Assembly: GCA_009901575.1 (NCBI GenBank)
Contig: WXYP01000002.1
Span: 124,001 to 188,000, forward strand
DNA: 64,000 nt
Direction: 5' to 3'
From: Flavobacteriaceae bacterium R38
Lineage (GTDB): Bacteria > Bacteroidota > Bacteroidia > Flavobacteriales > Flavobacteriaceae
In this document: positions 8,813 through 17,297 of the stretch, in pieces
How positions within the stretch are numbered: the first letter of the stretch is position 1
Layout: every line of letters begins with the position of its first letter
The notes under the pieces: model-generated
Database searches by the model: none
Told to the model about the DNA's origin: nothing
What the model saw: only the letters and a program-made list of their open reading frames with translations
Made by a program: the position numbers and the translations under genes

Positions 8813-9217
8813 TTATATTTTATGATTATAAAAACGTTCTACCGTATTTTTATCATGCTTATTTAAATACTTCATTGCCTTTGTCCATTTTACCCATTTA
8901 ACTGACTTAAAGTTTTGTGGTTCCATATTGCTAAACTCTAAATTATTATTGAGCAGTAAATAATAGTATCGAATTTCTTCCTTCTTTTTACCAATAATCA
9001 TAGAAGATGAATAATATTTCACATCACCTGCAATTAGATTTACCCCGGTTTCTTCTTGTACTTCCCTTACGAGAGCCTGTTCAGGAGATTCTCCCTTTTT
9101 TAGAAAACCTCCGGCTAAGACATAACGTTTACTATTTTTATTTTTTTCAAGTACCAGTATATCTGAATCTTTGATAGCCAGTAATTTCGATTTTCTTATA
9201 TATTTTTTTGTTTGCAT
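8813..9217 (-). CDS. Nudix hydrolase
   Basis: A 134-residue single-domain Nudix protein. The Nudix box GGFLKKGESPEQALVREVQE, continuing ETGV, is complete (GX5EX7REVXEEXGV) at about residues 36-59. It supplies the Mg-binding glutamates that hydrolyse a nucleoside diphosphate linked to another moiety. The C-terminal half has WVKWTKAMKYLNKHDKNTV. The substrate is unknown. It lies 28 bp downstream of the small acidic-tail protein gene. Confidence 0.9.
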   Translation of the reverse strand: MQTKKYIRKSKLLAIKDSDILVLEKNKNSKRYVLAGGFLKKGESPEQALVREVQEETGVNLIAGDVKYYSSSMIIGKKKEEIRYYYLLLNNNLEFSNMEPQNFKSVKWVKWTKAMKYLNKHDKNTVERFYNHKI

Positions 9218-9245
9218 ATATTACAGGTACTAAGCAGATGCTACT

Positions 9246-9533
9246 TTATTCATCATCTAGAGAATCATTATCGATAGTATCATCATTGTTTTCATTTTCC
9301 ATTAAATTACTGTCTTCTTCTGCAAAATCCTCCATAGCCCTTACCAATTTTGTTCCTATTTTGACCAGGTAAATAGTATCTTTTGTTTTTACTTCAACTG
9401 CTTCAATAACTTCTCCTTTAGCATTTCTAAAGGTAATCACGTCATTATCTCCATAACCATCGGGAAACTTTTCTACCAGTAGGTTTAAGATATCTTCGCT
9501 TAATTTCTGATAATCAACAATCTTACGTATCAT
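9246..9533 (-). CDS. Conserved small protein with acidic tail, function unknown
   Basis: A 95-residue protein read from ATG (complement of 9531-9533). A longer frame would need a TTG three codons earlier, which is less likely. The N-terminal half (MIRKIVDYQKLSEDILNLLV) is helical. The middle is beta-rich (VITFRNAKGEVIEAVEVKTK). The tail is almost purely acidic and polar (MENENNDDTIDNDSLDDE). It starts 11 bp after the deoxyhypusine synthase-like gene, so it extends the polyamine operon. The family is conserved in Flavobacteria as far as I recall, without known function. Confidence 0.6.
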   Translation of the reverse strand: MIRKIVDYQKLSEDILNLLVEKFPDGYGDNDVITFRNAKGEVIEAVEVKTKDTIYLVKIGTKLVRAMEDFAEEDSNLMENENNDDTIDNDSLDDE

Positions 9534-9544
9534 AAATAACAATT

Positions 9545-10525
9545 TTACATGCCTAATAAATAAGCAAAAATTAATGGAGCAACAATAGTTGCATCACTTT
9601 CAATAATAAATTTTGGAGTGTCTATATCCAGTTTTCCCCATGTAATTTTTTCATTGGGAACTGCACCCGAATAAGAGCCGTAGCTGGTAGTAGAATCACT
9701 TATCTGGCAGAAATAACTCCAAAACGGAGTGTCAGTTCGTTCCATATCCTGATACAACATGGGCACTACACAAATTGGGAAATCGCCAGCTATACCACCT
9801 CCGATTTGAAAAAAGCCAATACCCTTATTTGAATTTTTGGTATACCAATCTGCAAGGAATGTCATGTATTCTATTCCAGATTTCATAGTACTTGCTTTTA
9901 AGTCGCCCTTAAGCACATAACTGGCAAAAATATTTCCCATAGTACTATCTTCCCATCCGGGGCAAACAATAGGTAAATTCTTTTCTGCTGCTGCATACAT
10001 CCAGGAGTCTTTTAAGTCTATCTCGTAGTAATCTTCTAAAACTCCGGACAGCAATAATTTGTACATATATTCATGCGGCAGATAACGTTCTCCTTTATCA
10101 TCAGCTTCTTTCCAGATAGCATGGATATGTTTTTGCAATCTTCTGAAAGCTTCTTCTTCAGGAATACAAGTATCAGTAACTCTATTCAATCCTTTTTCCA
10201 ATAATTCCCATTCTTGTTTTGGGGTAAGATCTCTGTAATCGGGTACACGTTTATAATGCGAATGTGCTACCAGATTCATAATATCTTCTTCAAGATTTGC
10301 TCCGGTACAGGATATGATATGCACTTTATCTTGACGGATCATTTCTGCAAAAATTTTCCCTAATTCAGCAGTACTCATTGCACCTGCCAAAGAAATCAAC
10401 ATTTTAGCTCCTTTGTCTAATTGTAGCTCATACGCTTTAGCAGCATCTACTACTGTAGCTGCATTAAAGTGCAGATAATATTTTTCAATAAAATTTGAAA
10501 TAGCCCCTTTATTCATCTTCTTCAT
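9545..10525 (-). CDS. Deoxyhypusine synthase-like enzyme (polyamine metabolism)
   Basis: At 326 residues it has the deoxyhypusine synthase fold. Typical blocks are GAMSTAELGKIFAEMIRQDK, SCTGANLEEDIMNLVAHSHY, LPIVCPGWEDSTMGNIFASY and GGGIAGDFPICVVPML. Bacteria lack eIF5A, so the bacterial members are thought to transfer aminobutyl groups between polyamines (for example to make homospermidine) rather than modify a protein. Its place after the arginine decarboxylase and agmatinase genes supports that. It overlaps the agmatinase gene by 17 bp. The exact product is uncertain. Confidence 0.85.
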   Translation of the reverse strand: MKKMNKGAISNFIEKYYLHFNAATVVDAAKAYELQLDKGAKMLISLAGAMSTAELGKIFAEMIRQDKVHIISCTGANLEEDIMNLVAHSHYKRVPDYRDLTPKQEWELLEKGLNRVTDTCIPEEEAFRRLQKHIHAIWKEADDKGERYLPHEYMYKLLLSGVLEDYYEIDLKDSWMYAAAEKNLPIVCPGWEDSTMGNIFASYVLKGDLKASTMKSGIEYMTFLADWYTKNSNKGIGFFQIGGGIAGDFPICVVPMLYQDMERTDTPFWSYFCQISDSTTSYGSYSGAVPNEKITWGKLDIDTPKFIIESDATIVAPLIFAYLLGM

Positions 10526-11444
10526 TAAATTTTATATAGTTGCCTAAATGGTTAGATGCTTCGTAAGTATCTTCGTAATTATCCTCAACTTCTTCATTCG
10601 AGAATTTATAACTCAACATTTTATAGTATAATTTGGCAGCGAGGAAATCTGAGGATTTATCCTGTTCATTAGGGCATAACTCGACAATATCAAAACCTAC
10701 TACATTCTTTTCTTTAAAAACCTGTTTTAGAAAATCTAAAGTTTCATACCAGAATAAACCACCCGGTTCTGGTGTTCCAGTACTGGGTACTATAGAAGGG
10801 TCAAAAGCATCTAAGTCGAAAGTAATAAATACATTATCGGTCATTTGTTCAATAGCAGCATCCATCCAGGAATCATCTATAGCCATCTCATGAGCAAAAT
10901 AGACTTTATCATGATTCATTACTGATTTTTCCTGTATATCCATGGAACGAATACCTACCTGAATTAAATTGGTGGTTTGACTCGCTTCGTAAACCGCACA
11001 GGCATGATTACAGGTACTACCTTCATACGATTGCCTTAAATCTGCATGAGCATCAATATGCAGTACTGTTAAGTTTTGATAGCTCTCATTAAAAGCTCTT
11101 ATGGTCCCTATAGATATAGAATGTTCCCCTCCAAAAAGAGTAACAAATTTGTTCTTTTTAATATAACTCTTGGTTACTTGATGAACAGCATCTACCATTC
11201 TTTCAGGAGAAGTATTTTCAGTAATGGCATCAGCTAAATAGACACCTTCTTTATATACTTCAGAATCCGTTTCTATGTCATAAAGCTCCATATTCTCTGA
11301 AGCTTCTAAAAAAGCCTGAGGTCCTTTATCTGCTCCTTTTTGCCAGGTGCTTGTTCCATCATAAGGAACCGGAATAAGAACGATTTTAGCTCGATCTAAT
11401 TTTGCATATTTTTCGGGTATGCCTGCGTATGTTTTAGTATTCAT
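10509..11444 (-). CDS. speB: Agmatinase
   Basis: An arginase-family enzyme converting agmatine to putrescine and urea. The 311 residues include all dinuclear Mn ligands: FGGEHS (H108), DAHADLR (D131, H133, D135) and FDLDAFDPS near residue 210. The family turn STGTPEPGG is also present. It begins 1 bp after the arginine decarboxylase gene, consistent with the pathway arginine to agmatine to putrescine. The C-terminus has an acidic extension (EEVEDNYEDTYEASNH), and its last codons overlap the next gene. Confidence 0.93.
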   Translation of the reverse strand: MNTKTYAGIPEKYAKLDRAKIVLIPVPYDGTSTWQKGADKGPQAFLEASENMELYDIETDSEVYKEGVYLADAITENTSPERMVDAVHQVTKSYIKKNKFVTLFGGEHSISIGTIRAFNESYQNLTVLHIDAHADLRQSYEGSTCNHACAVYEASQTTNLIQVGIRSMDIQEKSVMNHDKVYFAHEMAIDDSWMDAAIEQMTDNVFITFDLDAFDPSIVPSTGTPEPGGLFWYETLDFLKQVFKEKNVVGFDIVELCPNEQDKSSDFLAAKLYYKMLSYKFSNEEVEDNYEDTYEASNHLGNYIKFNEEDE

Positions 11445-11445
11445 T

Positions 11446-12903
11446 TTAGTTGTTTGCTAATTGCAAATCGTTTATTGTTTCTACGTTATTATTATCTGTG
11501 CTTGTATCTTTTTTATACCCCAGAATGTTAAGTAAGTCTTCACTCTTTTGCTGTCCTCTAAAAATTCTGGTAATTATATTTCCGCTCTCATCTCTTTCAA
11601 TTAGGATATGTTTAGGGGCAGGGATCAAACAATGCTGCAATCCTCCATAACCTCCAACAGTTTCCTGATAGGCTCCTGTATTAAAAAAACCTACATAGAG
11701 CGGTTTATTCTTATCGTATTTTGGTAAATAAATGGCATTAATGTGTTGTTCACTATTATAATAATCATCACTATCACAAGTTAATCCACCTAACAGAACA
11801 CGTTCATAAGTACTGTTCCATCTATTAATCGGGAGCATGACAAAGCGTTTATTTATTGCCCAGGTGTCTGGAAGTGTAGTAATAAATGAAGAATTTATCA
11901 TATTCCATTTTTCGCGATCATTCTGCTGTTTTTGATATAAAACCTTATAAATAGCTCCGCCACTTTCTCCTACAGTAAAACTGCCAAACTCGGTAAATAT
12001 ATTGGGAACATCTACACTTTCTTCTTCGCATGCCAGTTTGATCTGGTTTACGATTTCATCGATCATATATCCATAGTCAAAATCAAAAGCCAGTGAATTT
12101 TTAATAGGGAAGCCCCCTCCAATATTTAAGCTGTCTAATGAAGGGCAAATCTTTTTTAAACTGGTATACACTTTTAGACATTTTAAAAGTTCGTTCCAGT
12201 AATATGCATTATCCCGTATTCCTGTATTAATAAAGAAATGAAGTATTTTAAGCTGTACTTTAGAATTATTCTTTATTTGCTTATTGTAAAAAGGCACAAT
12301 ATTTTTATATCCAATCCCCAATCGAGAAGTATAAAATTCAAATTTTGGTTCTTCTTCTGAAGCAATACGAATACCAATATTAAAGTTTCCTTCTATTTCA
12401 TTAGATAATAAATCAATTTCTTCATAATTATCTATTATTGGAATGCAGTTTTGATGTCCGCTATTGATAAGCCTTGCAATATTGGCTATATATTGTTCTC
12501 TTTTAAACCCATTACATATTACATAGGTATCGTTTTCTATTTTTCCTTCTTTTTTGAGACTTTCTACAATATCAATGTCAAAAGCAGAAGATGTTTCTAT
12601 ATGAATATCATTTTTTAAAGCTTCATCTAAAACATGTTTAAAATGAGAGCTTTTTGTACAATAACAATAGTTGTATGTACCTTTATAATGATGCTTTATT
12701 ATAGCCTGATTAAACCAGTTTTTGGCTCTGTTAATGTTGTTGGAGATTTGTGGTAAGTAGGTAAACTTTAAGGGCGTACCATAGGTTTCGACTAGCTTTT
12801 TAAGGTCGATATCATGAAAAAACAATTGACCTCCTTCAATAGTAAACTCAGATTGAGGAAAATCAAAGGTTTGATTGATTAAATCAATATACTTAGTATT
12901 CAT
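11446..12903 (-). CDS. speA: Arginine decarboxylase, PLP fold type III
   Basis: Decarboxylates arginine to agmatine, first step of polyamine synthesis. I take the start at MNTKYIDLINQTFDFPQ; an in-frame upstream ATG would add 11 residues without family similarity. The 485-residue protein has the PLP lysine in YCYCTKSSHF (K84), a glycine-rich loop NIGGGFP, GESGGAIYK, and the catalytic-cysteine region LGGLTCDSDD near the C-terminus followed by GAYQET. It is shorter than E. coli SpeA and belongs to the form common in Bacteroidota. First gene of the polyamine operon. Strict substrate choice is inferred from the adjacent agmatinase. Confidence 0.85.
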   Translation of the reverse strand: MNTKYIDLINQTFDFPQSEFTIEGGQLFFHDIDLKKLVETYGTPLKFTYLPQISNNINRAKNWFNQAIIKHHYKGTYNYCYCTKSSHFKHVLDEALKNDIHIETSSAFDIDIVESLKKEGKIENDTYVICNGFKREQYIANIARLINSGHQNCIPIIDNYEEIDLLSNEIEGNFNIGIRIASEEEPKFEFYTSRLGIGYKNIVPFYNKQIKNNSKVQLKILHFFINTGIRDNAYYWNELLKCLKVYTSLKKICPSLDSLNIGGGFPIKNSLAFDFDYGYMIDEIVNQIKLACEEESVDVPNIFTEFGSFTVGESGGAIYKVLYQKQQNDREKWNMINSSFITTLPDTWAINKRFVMLPINRWNSTYERVLLGGLTCDSDDYYNSEQHINAIYLPKYDKNKPLYVGFFNTGAYQETVGGYGGLQHCLIPAPKHILIERDESGNIITRIFRGQQKSEDLLNILGYKKDTSTDNNNVETINDLQLANN

Positions 12904-13388
12904 CTTAGATTTTTTAAAAGTTAACGAGAATAGCATGAAGAGAACATCTTCACAGAATGAAATCCTTAACTTTTATCAAATCATAATCTGATATTGCGCC
13001 TTAGGAATAAAGCACAATCTATACTGAGTAGTAAATAAATTAATACCGGAAGTTAGCTTTAAATTTCGGACGCTTACACCATAAGCTGCTTTTGAATTTG
13101 ACTTCCTAATTTTCAAAAACCCGAACGTAAAAACAGTTTTCACTTTGTTCAGCTAAAAGCTCCTATGATAAAAGCTTTCTAATACAAATGAAATAAAAAA
13201 AACAGATAAAAACAATGTAGATGTTTTTATTTTTCTTCAAAAAGAATTAAACTTCTGTTTTTTGAAATTACGTCACTATGTTTGTTGATTCCACAAGAGG
13301 AAAGCTTTACAAAGAAAACCGGAATGCTTTGCATTCGTTTATTTTATGCCCTTAGATCTTTGATGCGAGCATTAGACCTTCGGCCATA
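12904..13388. other. Long gene-free stretch upstream of polyamine operon
   Basis: About 485 bp without a convincing ORF. It holds a small hairpin GAATGC / GCATTC near 13331-13345 and an AAAAACA / TGTTTTT hairpin near 13205-13222. On the minus strand this would be a long leader for the decarboxylase gene, so post-transcriptional control is possible, but no known riboswitch is recognised. Confidence 0.3.
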
Positions 13389-13416
13389 AAAAAACCGGTT
13401 AGTATAACCGGTTTTC
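13389..13416. terminator. Terminator downstream of tRNA-Met
   Basis: AAAACCGGTT / AACCGGTTTT is a perfect 10-bp stem with a 5-nt loop and flanking A/T runs. It lies directly past the 3' end of the minus-strand tRNA. Confidence 0.85.
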
Positions 13417-13420
13417 TTTG

Positions 13421-13494
13421 TAGCGAGATCGGGAATTGAACCCGAGACCTCCGGGTTATGAATCCGACGCTCTAACCATCTGAGCTACCTCGCC
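13421..13494 (-). tRNA. tRNA-Met (anticodon CAU)
   Basis: The 74-nt cloverleaf reads GGCGAGGTAGCTCAGATGG at its 5' end. The anticodon loop is TTCATAA with CAU at complement 13458-13460. The T arm is CTCGGGTTCAATTCCCGAT and the acceptor stem pairs as GGCGAGG with TCTCGCT. The D arm AGCTC/GAGC fits an elongator tRNA rather than an initiator. A tRNA-Ile2 (lysidine-modified CAU) cannot be excluded from sequence alone. CCA is not encoded. Confidence 0.93.
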
Positions 13495-13504
13495 AAATCG
13501 GGTG

Positions 13505-13535
13505 CAAATATAAAACCTTTCTGAGTATTTACAAG
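13505..13535 (-). promoter_or_regulatory. Promoter of tRNA-Met
   Basis: On the minus strand CTTG (complement 13532-13535), a 19-bp spacer and TATATTTG (complement 13505-13512) match the Bacteroidota promoter exactly. It ends 10 bp before the tRNA 5' end. Confidence 0.8.
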
Positions 13536-13913
13536 TTTCTATCAATTAAAATTATAGATAAAAAAAATGAAAAAAAAGATAGATAACATGAATATAACTA
13601 TAGATGCGTTAGATTTATGGAATATACCCTCTTGATCAATAGCCTTATATAGTTAAATAATAGTTAATATTTTAATACTTTAAGTGAAAAAAACAATGGC
13701 TTTTTTTCTTGTTCTAATCATGAGTTTTGTGATAATAAAAGTTTTTACCTCCTTGATTTTAAGCATTCGAAGCAAATAACGCGTTTATAAAATGAGTATT
13801 TACAGAGAGAATTCATGTAAATGTCAAGGCAAAGTGTGCGATTTTTTTTATTAAAGCGATGTTATGCGTTTCCAAGAAATTAATTATATTGTCAAAAGTT
13901 AAACAAATCAGTA
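13536..13913. other. Gene-free region, nothing recognised
   Basis: About 378 bp of AT-rich DNA between the tRNA promoter and the START-like gene. I see no supported ORF, RNA or strong repeat. Confidence 0.4.
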
Positions 13914-14300
13914 ATGCAGGACAAAACAAAATATGAGATAGAATTTGTGGTACATTCATCCCCACAATTACTATATCAATACTTATCCACGCCATCAGGT
14001 CTATCAGAATGGTTTGCAGACAATGTAAATTCGCGTGGGGAATTATTTACTTTCATTTGGGATGACGGAGAAGAAGAAGCGAAACTTATAAGAAAGAAGA
14101 GCGGAGAGTTAGTTAAATTTAAATGGGAGGAAAGCGAAGGAGATGATACATTTTTTGAAATGCGTATCGTAGTAGATGAAATTACTAAAGATGTTTCATT
14201 GTTGATCACAGATTTTGCTGAAGACGATGAAATGGAAGAAGCTAAAATGTTATGGGAAAATCAGATTTCTGATCTAAAACATGTGATAGGTTCTGTGTAA
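13914..14300 (+). CDS. START-like domain protein (SRPBCC superfamily)
   Basis: A 128-residue protein beginning MQDKTKYEIEFVVHSSPQLL, then YQYLSTPSGLSEWFADNVN. This is the typical first strand, helix and 'LSEWF' block of AHSA1/START-like helix-grip proteins. The rest is acidic (WDDGEEEAKL, EDDEMEEAKMLWENQI) and ends in the long C-terminal helix that closes the ligand pocket. It is a widespread Bacteroidota single-copy gene, often annotated only as START-like. No signal peptide; ligand unknown. Confidence 0.85.
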   Translation: MQDKTKYEIEFVVHSSPQLLYQYLSTPSGLSEWFADNVNSRGELFTFIWDDGEEEAKLIRKKSGELVKFKWEESEGDDTFFEMRIVVDEITKDVSLLITDFAEDDEMEEAKMLWENQISDLKHVIGSV

Positions 14301-14319
14301 TTTCTTATCAGAAATAAAG

Positions 14320-14351
14320 TATATTTGCCTTGATTTTTCAAGGCTTTTTTT
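14320..14351 (+). promoter_or_regulatory. -7 element overlapping a hairpin and T-run directly before the next start codon
   Basis: TATATTTG (14320-14327) is a full -7 match, though no clear -33 TTG precedes it. It overlaps the hairpin GCCTTGA-TTTT-TCAAGGC (14327-14344), which is followed by seven T up to the ATG at 14352. The hairpin can end the START-like gene, while transcripts starting from this -7 element would begin inside the hairpin. Confidence 0.5.
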
Positions 14352-15197
14352 ATGGTAAATTTTAACGGAAAAATTTTAGATAACGATACACTGTATTTCA
14401 ATCATAATAATAGAGGGATACGATATGGGGATGCATTGTTTGAGACTATTAAAGTGGTCAATTCTAAAATATTCTTTTGGGAAGAACACTACCTTCGGTT
14501 AATGGCTTCTATGCGTATCCTTAGAATGGATATCCCAATGAATTTTACAATGGAGCATCTGGAATCTGAAATTTTAAAAACAGTGCTAGATAGCCAATTA
14601 GAATCTCAACCGGTACGAATACGGTTTACTGTGTTTCGCGATACAGACGGGTTGTATACACCAAACACTAATACTGTTTCTTATATTATTGAAGTTAAAG
14701 AAACAGCATCACCTTTTTATTTGTTGGATGAATCAGATTATATCGTTGATCTTTATAAAGATTATTGGGTCAATCCTGATATGCTGTCTACATTAAAATC
14801 GGCTAATAAAATAATCCATGTGACAGCTGGTATTTATGCAAAAGAAAACGATTTGCATAACTGCCTTTTATTAAATCAGAAAAAGAATGTAGTAGAAGCA
14901 ATTAATGGAAATATTTTCCTGGTTACCGGAAATGTCATAAAAACACCTCCATTATCAGACGGGTGTTTAAATGGAATATTGAGAAAGCAGTTGATTAAAA
15001 TGCTATCTAAAATAGATGATTATACACTAGAAGAGACTTCTATTTCTCCATTTGAATTACAAAAAGCAGATGAGTTATTTTTAACTAATGTGATAAGCGG
15101 AATTCGACCCATCACCAGGTACAGAAAGAAACAGTTTGAAAATACTGTAAGTAAAAAATTAATAGGAAGATTAAATGCGATTGTACGCTTATCTTAA
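14352..15197 (+). CDS. Class IV aminotransferase / aminodeoxychorismate lyase-like
   Basis: PLP enzyme of fold type IV, 281 residues. It starts MVNFNGKILDNDTLYFNHNN followed by RGIRYGDALFETI, the family's N-terminal signature. The PLP lysine lies in LSTLKSANKIIHVTAG near residue 155. The C-terminal block ADELFLTNVISGIRPI matches the phosphate-binding turn. Length fits either D-amino acid transaminase, branched-chain aminotransferase or 4-amino-4-deoxychorismate lyase; the short form with 'RYGD' favours the PabC-like group, but this is not decisive. It overlaps the convergent YqgE gene by 4 bp. No Shine-Dalgarno is visible; a T-run precedes the ATG. Confidence 0.85.
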   Translation: MVNFNGKILDNDTLYFNHNNRGIRYGDALFETIKVVNSKIFFWEEHYLRLMASMRILRMDIPMNFTMEHLESEILKTVLDSQLESQPVRIRFTVFRDTDGLYTPNTNTVSYIIEVKETASPFYLLDESDYIVDLYKDYWVNPDMLSTLKSANKIIHVTAGIYAKENDLHNCLLLNQKKNVVEAINGNIFLVTGNVIKTPPLSDGCLNGILRKQLIKMLSKIDDYTLEETSISPFELQKADELFLTNVISGIRPITRYRKKQFENTVSKKLIGRLNAIVRLS

Positions 15198-15754
15198 TTA
15201 AGGTTTGGATCTTCCGGAGCATTAGACCATAATACATAATTACCTCCCAATTCTAACATTTTCTCTTTCCAGAAATGATCGGAAGATTTTTTTATGATAT
15301 TACTCTTGTAGTTATTTTTAATAACCACCCATGAATTAGATTGCATTTCTTTGTCTAATTGGAATAATTCCCAGCCGGAATAGCCAAGGAAAAAACGGAT
15401 GTCATCATTTTTAATAACCCCGCTGTTAATCAGATCTATTATAGTTTCAAAATCTCCACCCCAATATACCCCATAAGAAATCTCAATACTATTGGTGATA
15501 AGATCCGGAACTTTGTGGATAAAATATAGGTTATCTTGTTCTACGGGTCCTCCGTTATAAACTTTGATTGATTTTTTAATTTCAGGAACTAACTCATTCA
15601 AAGAAAATGAAAGGGGTTTATTAAGTATAAATCCTATAGAGCCTTCTTCATTATGTTCTGCCAATAATACAACGGATCTATTAAATGAAACATCTCCTAT
15701 GATAGAGGGCTCTGCAATTAATAAATGTCCTTTTTTAGGTTTTAAGGCTACCAT
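15194..15754 (-). CDS. YqgE/AlgH family protein
   Basis: A 186-residue member of the UPF0301 YqgE/AlgH family. It starts KKGHLLIAEPSIIGDVSFNR, the conserved N-terminal block, followed by SIGFILNKPL and VYNGGPVEQDNLYFIHKVP, both diagnostic. Near the C-terminus FFLGYSGWELFQLDKEM is the other signature. Cytosolic; the biochemical role is unsettled, although AlgH influences alginate regulation in Pseudomonas. It is followed by a convergent aminotransferase gene. Confidence 0.93.
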   Translation of the reverse strand: MVALKPKKGHLLIAEPSIIGDVSFNRSVVLLAEHNEEGSIGFILNKPLSFSLNELVPEIKKSIKVYNGGPVEQDNLYFIHKVPDLITNSIEISYGVYWGGDFETIIDLINSGVIKNDDIRFFLGYSGWELFQLDKEMQSNSWVVIKNNYKSNIIKKSSDHFWKEKMLELGGNYVLWSNAPEDPNLN

Positions 15755-15830
15755 GAAGTTGAAATTTTATTAAATCTAAGTAAAATAATAAAGAAATCAA
15801 ATTTTAGGGGAATTAAATTAAATATGTATT

Positions 15831-15860
15831 AAAAGAAAAAGCACCTATAAAATAGGTGCT
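15831..15860 (-). terminator. Terminator of the HU gene
   Basis: AGCACCTA / TAGGTGCT stem at 15840-15860; on the minus strand it is followed by TTTTTCTTTT. It sits 29 bp past the HU stop codon. Confidence 0.8.
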
Positions 15861-15888
15861 CTGTATTATTTTAATTGTCTGTGTAAAT

Positions 15889-16161
15889 TTAGTTTACAGA
15901 ATTGCTTAAATCTGCACCAGCCTTAAATTTAACTACATTTTTAGCAGAAATCTTGATAGTTTTTCCTGTCTGTGGGTTTCTTCCTTCTCTTGCAGCTCTG
16001 TGAGTAACTGCCCAAGATCCAAATCCTACTAATGAAACTCTATTTCCTTTTTTAAGTGATCCTTCAACATTACCTAGAAACGATTCTAATGCTTTTTTAG
16101 CTGCGGCTTTGGTGATGCCAGCGTCTGCTGCCATAGCATCGATTAATTCAGTTTTATTCAT
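15889..16161 (-). CDS. HU family DNA-binding protein
   Basis: A 90-residue nucleoid protein. It begins MNKTELIDAMAADAGITKAA and carries the beta-arm motif GRNPQTGKTIKISAKN near residues 60-75 that inserts into the DNA minor groove. The segment VSLVGFGSWAVTHRAAREGR is characteristic. It forms dimers that bend DNA. It stands alone with its own strong promoter and terminator, fitting a highly expressed nucleoid protein. Whether it is the HU-alpha or HU-beta type is not decidable. Confidence 0.95.
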   Translation of the reverse strand: MNKTELIDAMAADAGITKAAAKKALESFLGNVEGSLKKGNRVSLVGFGSWAVTHRAAREGRNPQTGKTIKISAKNVVKFKAGADLSNSVN

Positions 16162-16215
16162 AATCTAAAGTTTAAAATACAATTGTTGGTTAAACATTAA
16201 TTTTAATTTGTTTGA

Positions 16216-16245
16216 CAAATTTATATGGATTTATGTCTCACGCAA
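16216..16245 (-). promoter_or_regulatory. Promoter of the HU gene
   Basis: Minus strand TTG (complement 16243-16245), a 19-bp spacer, then TAAATTTG (complement 16216-16223): a full match to the Bacteroidota consensus. The leader would be about 45-50 nt. Confidence 0.8.
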
Positions 16246-16349
16246 GTAAAACGGGGGGAAATCGACGTTTTTGTTGATAACTTAAAAGGTTTGTTAATAA
16301 ACTAGAGCATTTTGTTAAATCTTTTTTAAAACTCAACTGTAATAAGGGC

Positions 16350-17297
16350 TTAGCGCATTTTGGCATCTTGATCAAATTCATAACCATTTAAGACGTCTTT
16401 TATTTTCATTTTTCTTTTACCCGGTAATTGAATTTCATTTAAATAAATATAACCTTCTCTTACTGCTACTTTTACTTCTTTTTTATCCGATATAATTGTT
16501 CCTGTTTCTATTTCGTGAATCTCTTTTTTAACAGATACATCAAATATCTTTATTGATATTTCATTTCCATTATTATTTAATAAGGTCCATGCAGTTGGAT
16601 AAGGACTTAACCCTCTAATTAAATTGTAAATATCATCTATACTCTTATTCCAATCAATTTTACAGGTTTCCCTAAATATTTTGTAGGCGGTTTTAATATC
16701 GCCATCATCAGTTTGTTTTTTTGGATGCGCATCTCCTTGTGCTATCAATGAAACAGTTTGTAATACAGTTTTTGCACCAAGTTCCATTAACCGGTCGTGT
16801 AACTCTCCTGCAGTTTCTGTTGCGCTAATTTCTGTTTCTTCTTGCAATATAATTTCTCCGGTATCTATTTTTTCATCGATGAAGAATGTAGTTACTCCTG
16901 TTTTTTCTTCTCCGTTTATGATGGCCCAATTGATGGGAGCGGCTCCCCTGTAATTTGGAAGTAAAGAAGCATGAAGATTAAAAGTCCCATATTCCGGAAT
17001 TCCCCACACCACTTTTGGTAACATTCTAAAAGCAACTACTATCTGTAAATTACACTTCAATTCGGTGAGTTCTGCTATAAAATCAGGATCTTTTAAATTG
17101 GTAGGCTGCATGATATGGAGGCCTTTAGATAAAGCATATTCTTTTACGGCAGATTGTTGCAGTTTTCTCCCTCTGCCGGCTGGTTTGTCCGGAGCAGTTA
17201 TTACTCCGACAATATTGTAATTGTGTTCTACTAATGCCTGTAAAATTGCTACTGCAAAATGGGGGGTACCCATGAAAACAATTTTTAAATCTCTCAT
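16350..17297 (-). CDS. fmt: Methionyl-tRNA formyltransferase
   Basis: Formylates initiator Met-tRNA with 10-formyltetrahydrofolate. The 315-residue protein starts with MRDLKIVFMGTPHFAVAILQ. It has the formyl-transfer signature NLHASLLPNYRGAAPINWAI (catalytic H at about 109) and the later FFIDEKIDTGEI. The C-terminal domain recognises the tRNA acceptor. Its start overlaps the recQ stop by 4 bp (ATGA type), so it is translationally coupled to recQ, an arrangement with no obvious functional logic beyond co-expression. Confidence 0.96.
   Translation of the reverse strand: MRDLKIVFMGTPHFAVAILQALVEHNYNIVGVITAPDKPAGRGRKLQQSAVKEYALSKGLHIMQPTNLKDPDFIAELTELKCNLQIVVAFRMLPKVVWGIPEYGTFNLHASLLPNYRGAAPINWAIINGEEKTGVTTFFIDEKIDTGEIILQEETEISATETAGELHDRLMELGAKTVLQTVSLIAQGDAHPKKQTDDGDIKTAYKIFRETCKIDWNKSIDDIYNLIRGLSPYPTAWTLLNNNGNEISIKIFDVSVKKEIHEIETGTIISDKKEVKVAVREGYIYLNEIQLPGKRKMKIKDVLNGYEFDQDAKMR

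Noticed and set aside
13813-13995. Open frame on the minus strand overlapping the START-like gene
   Set aside because: It overlaps a well-supported plus-strand gene in another frame, has no promoter or homology, and its composition is low-complexity.
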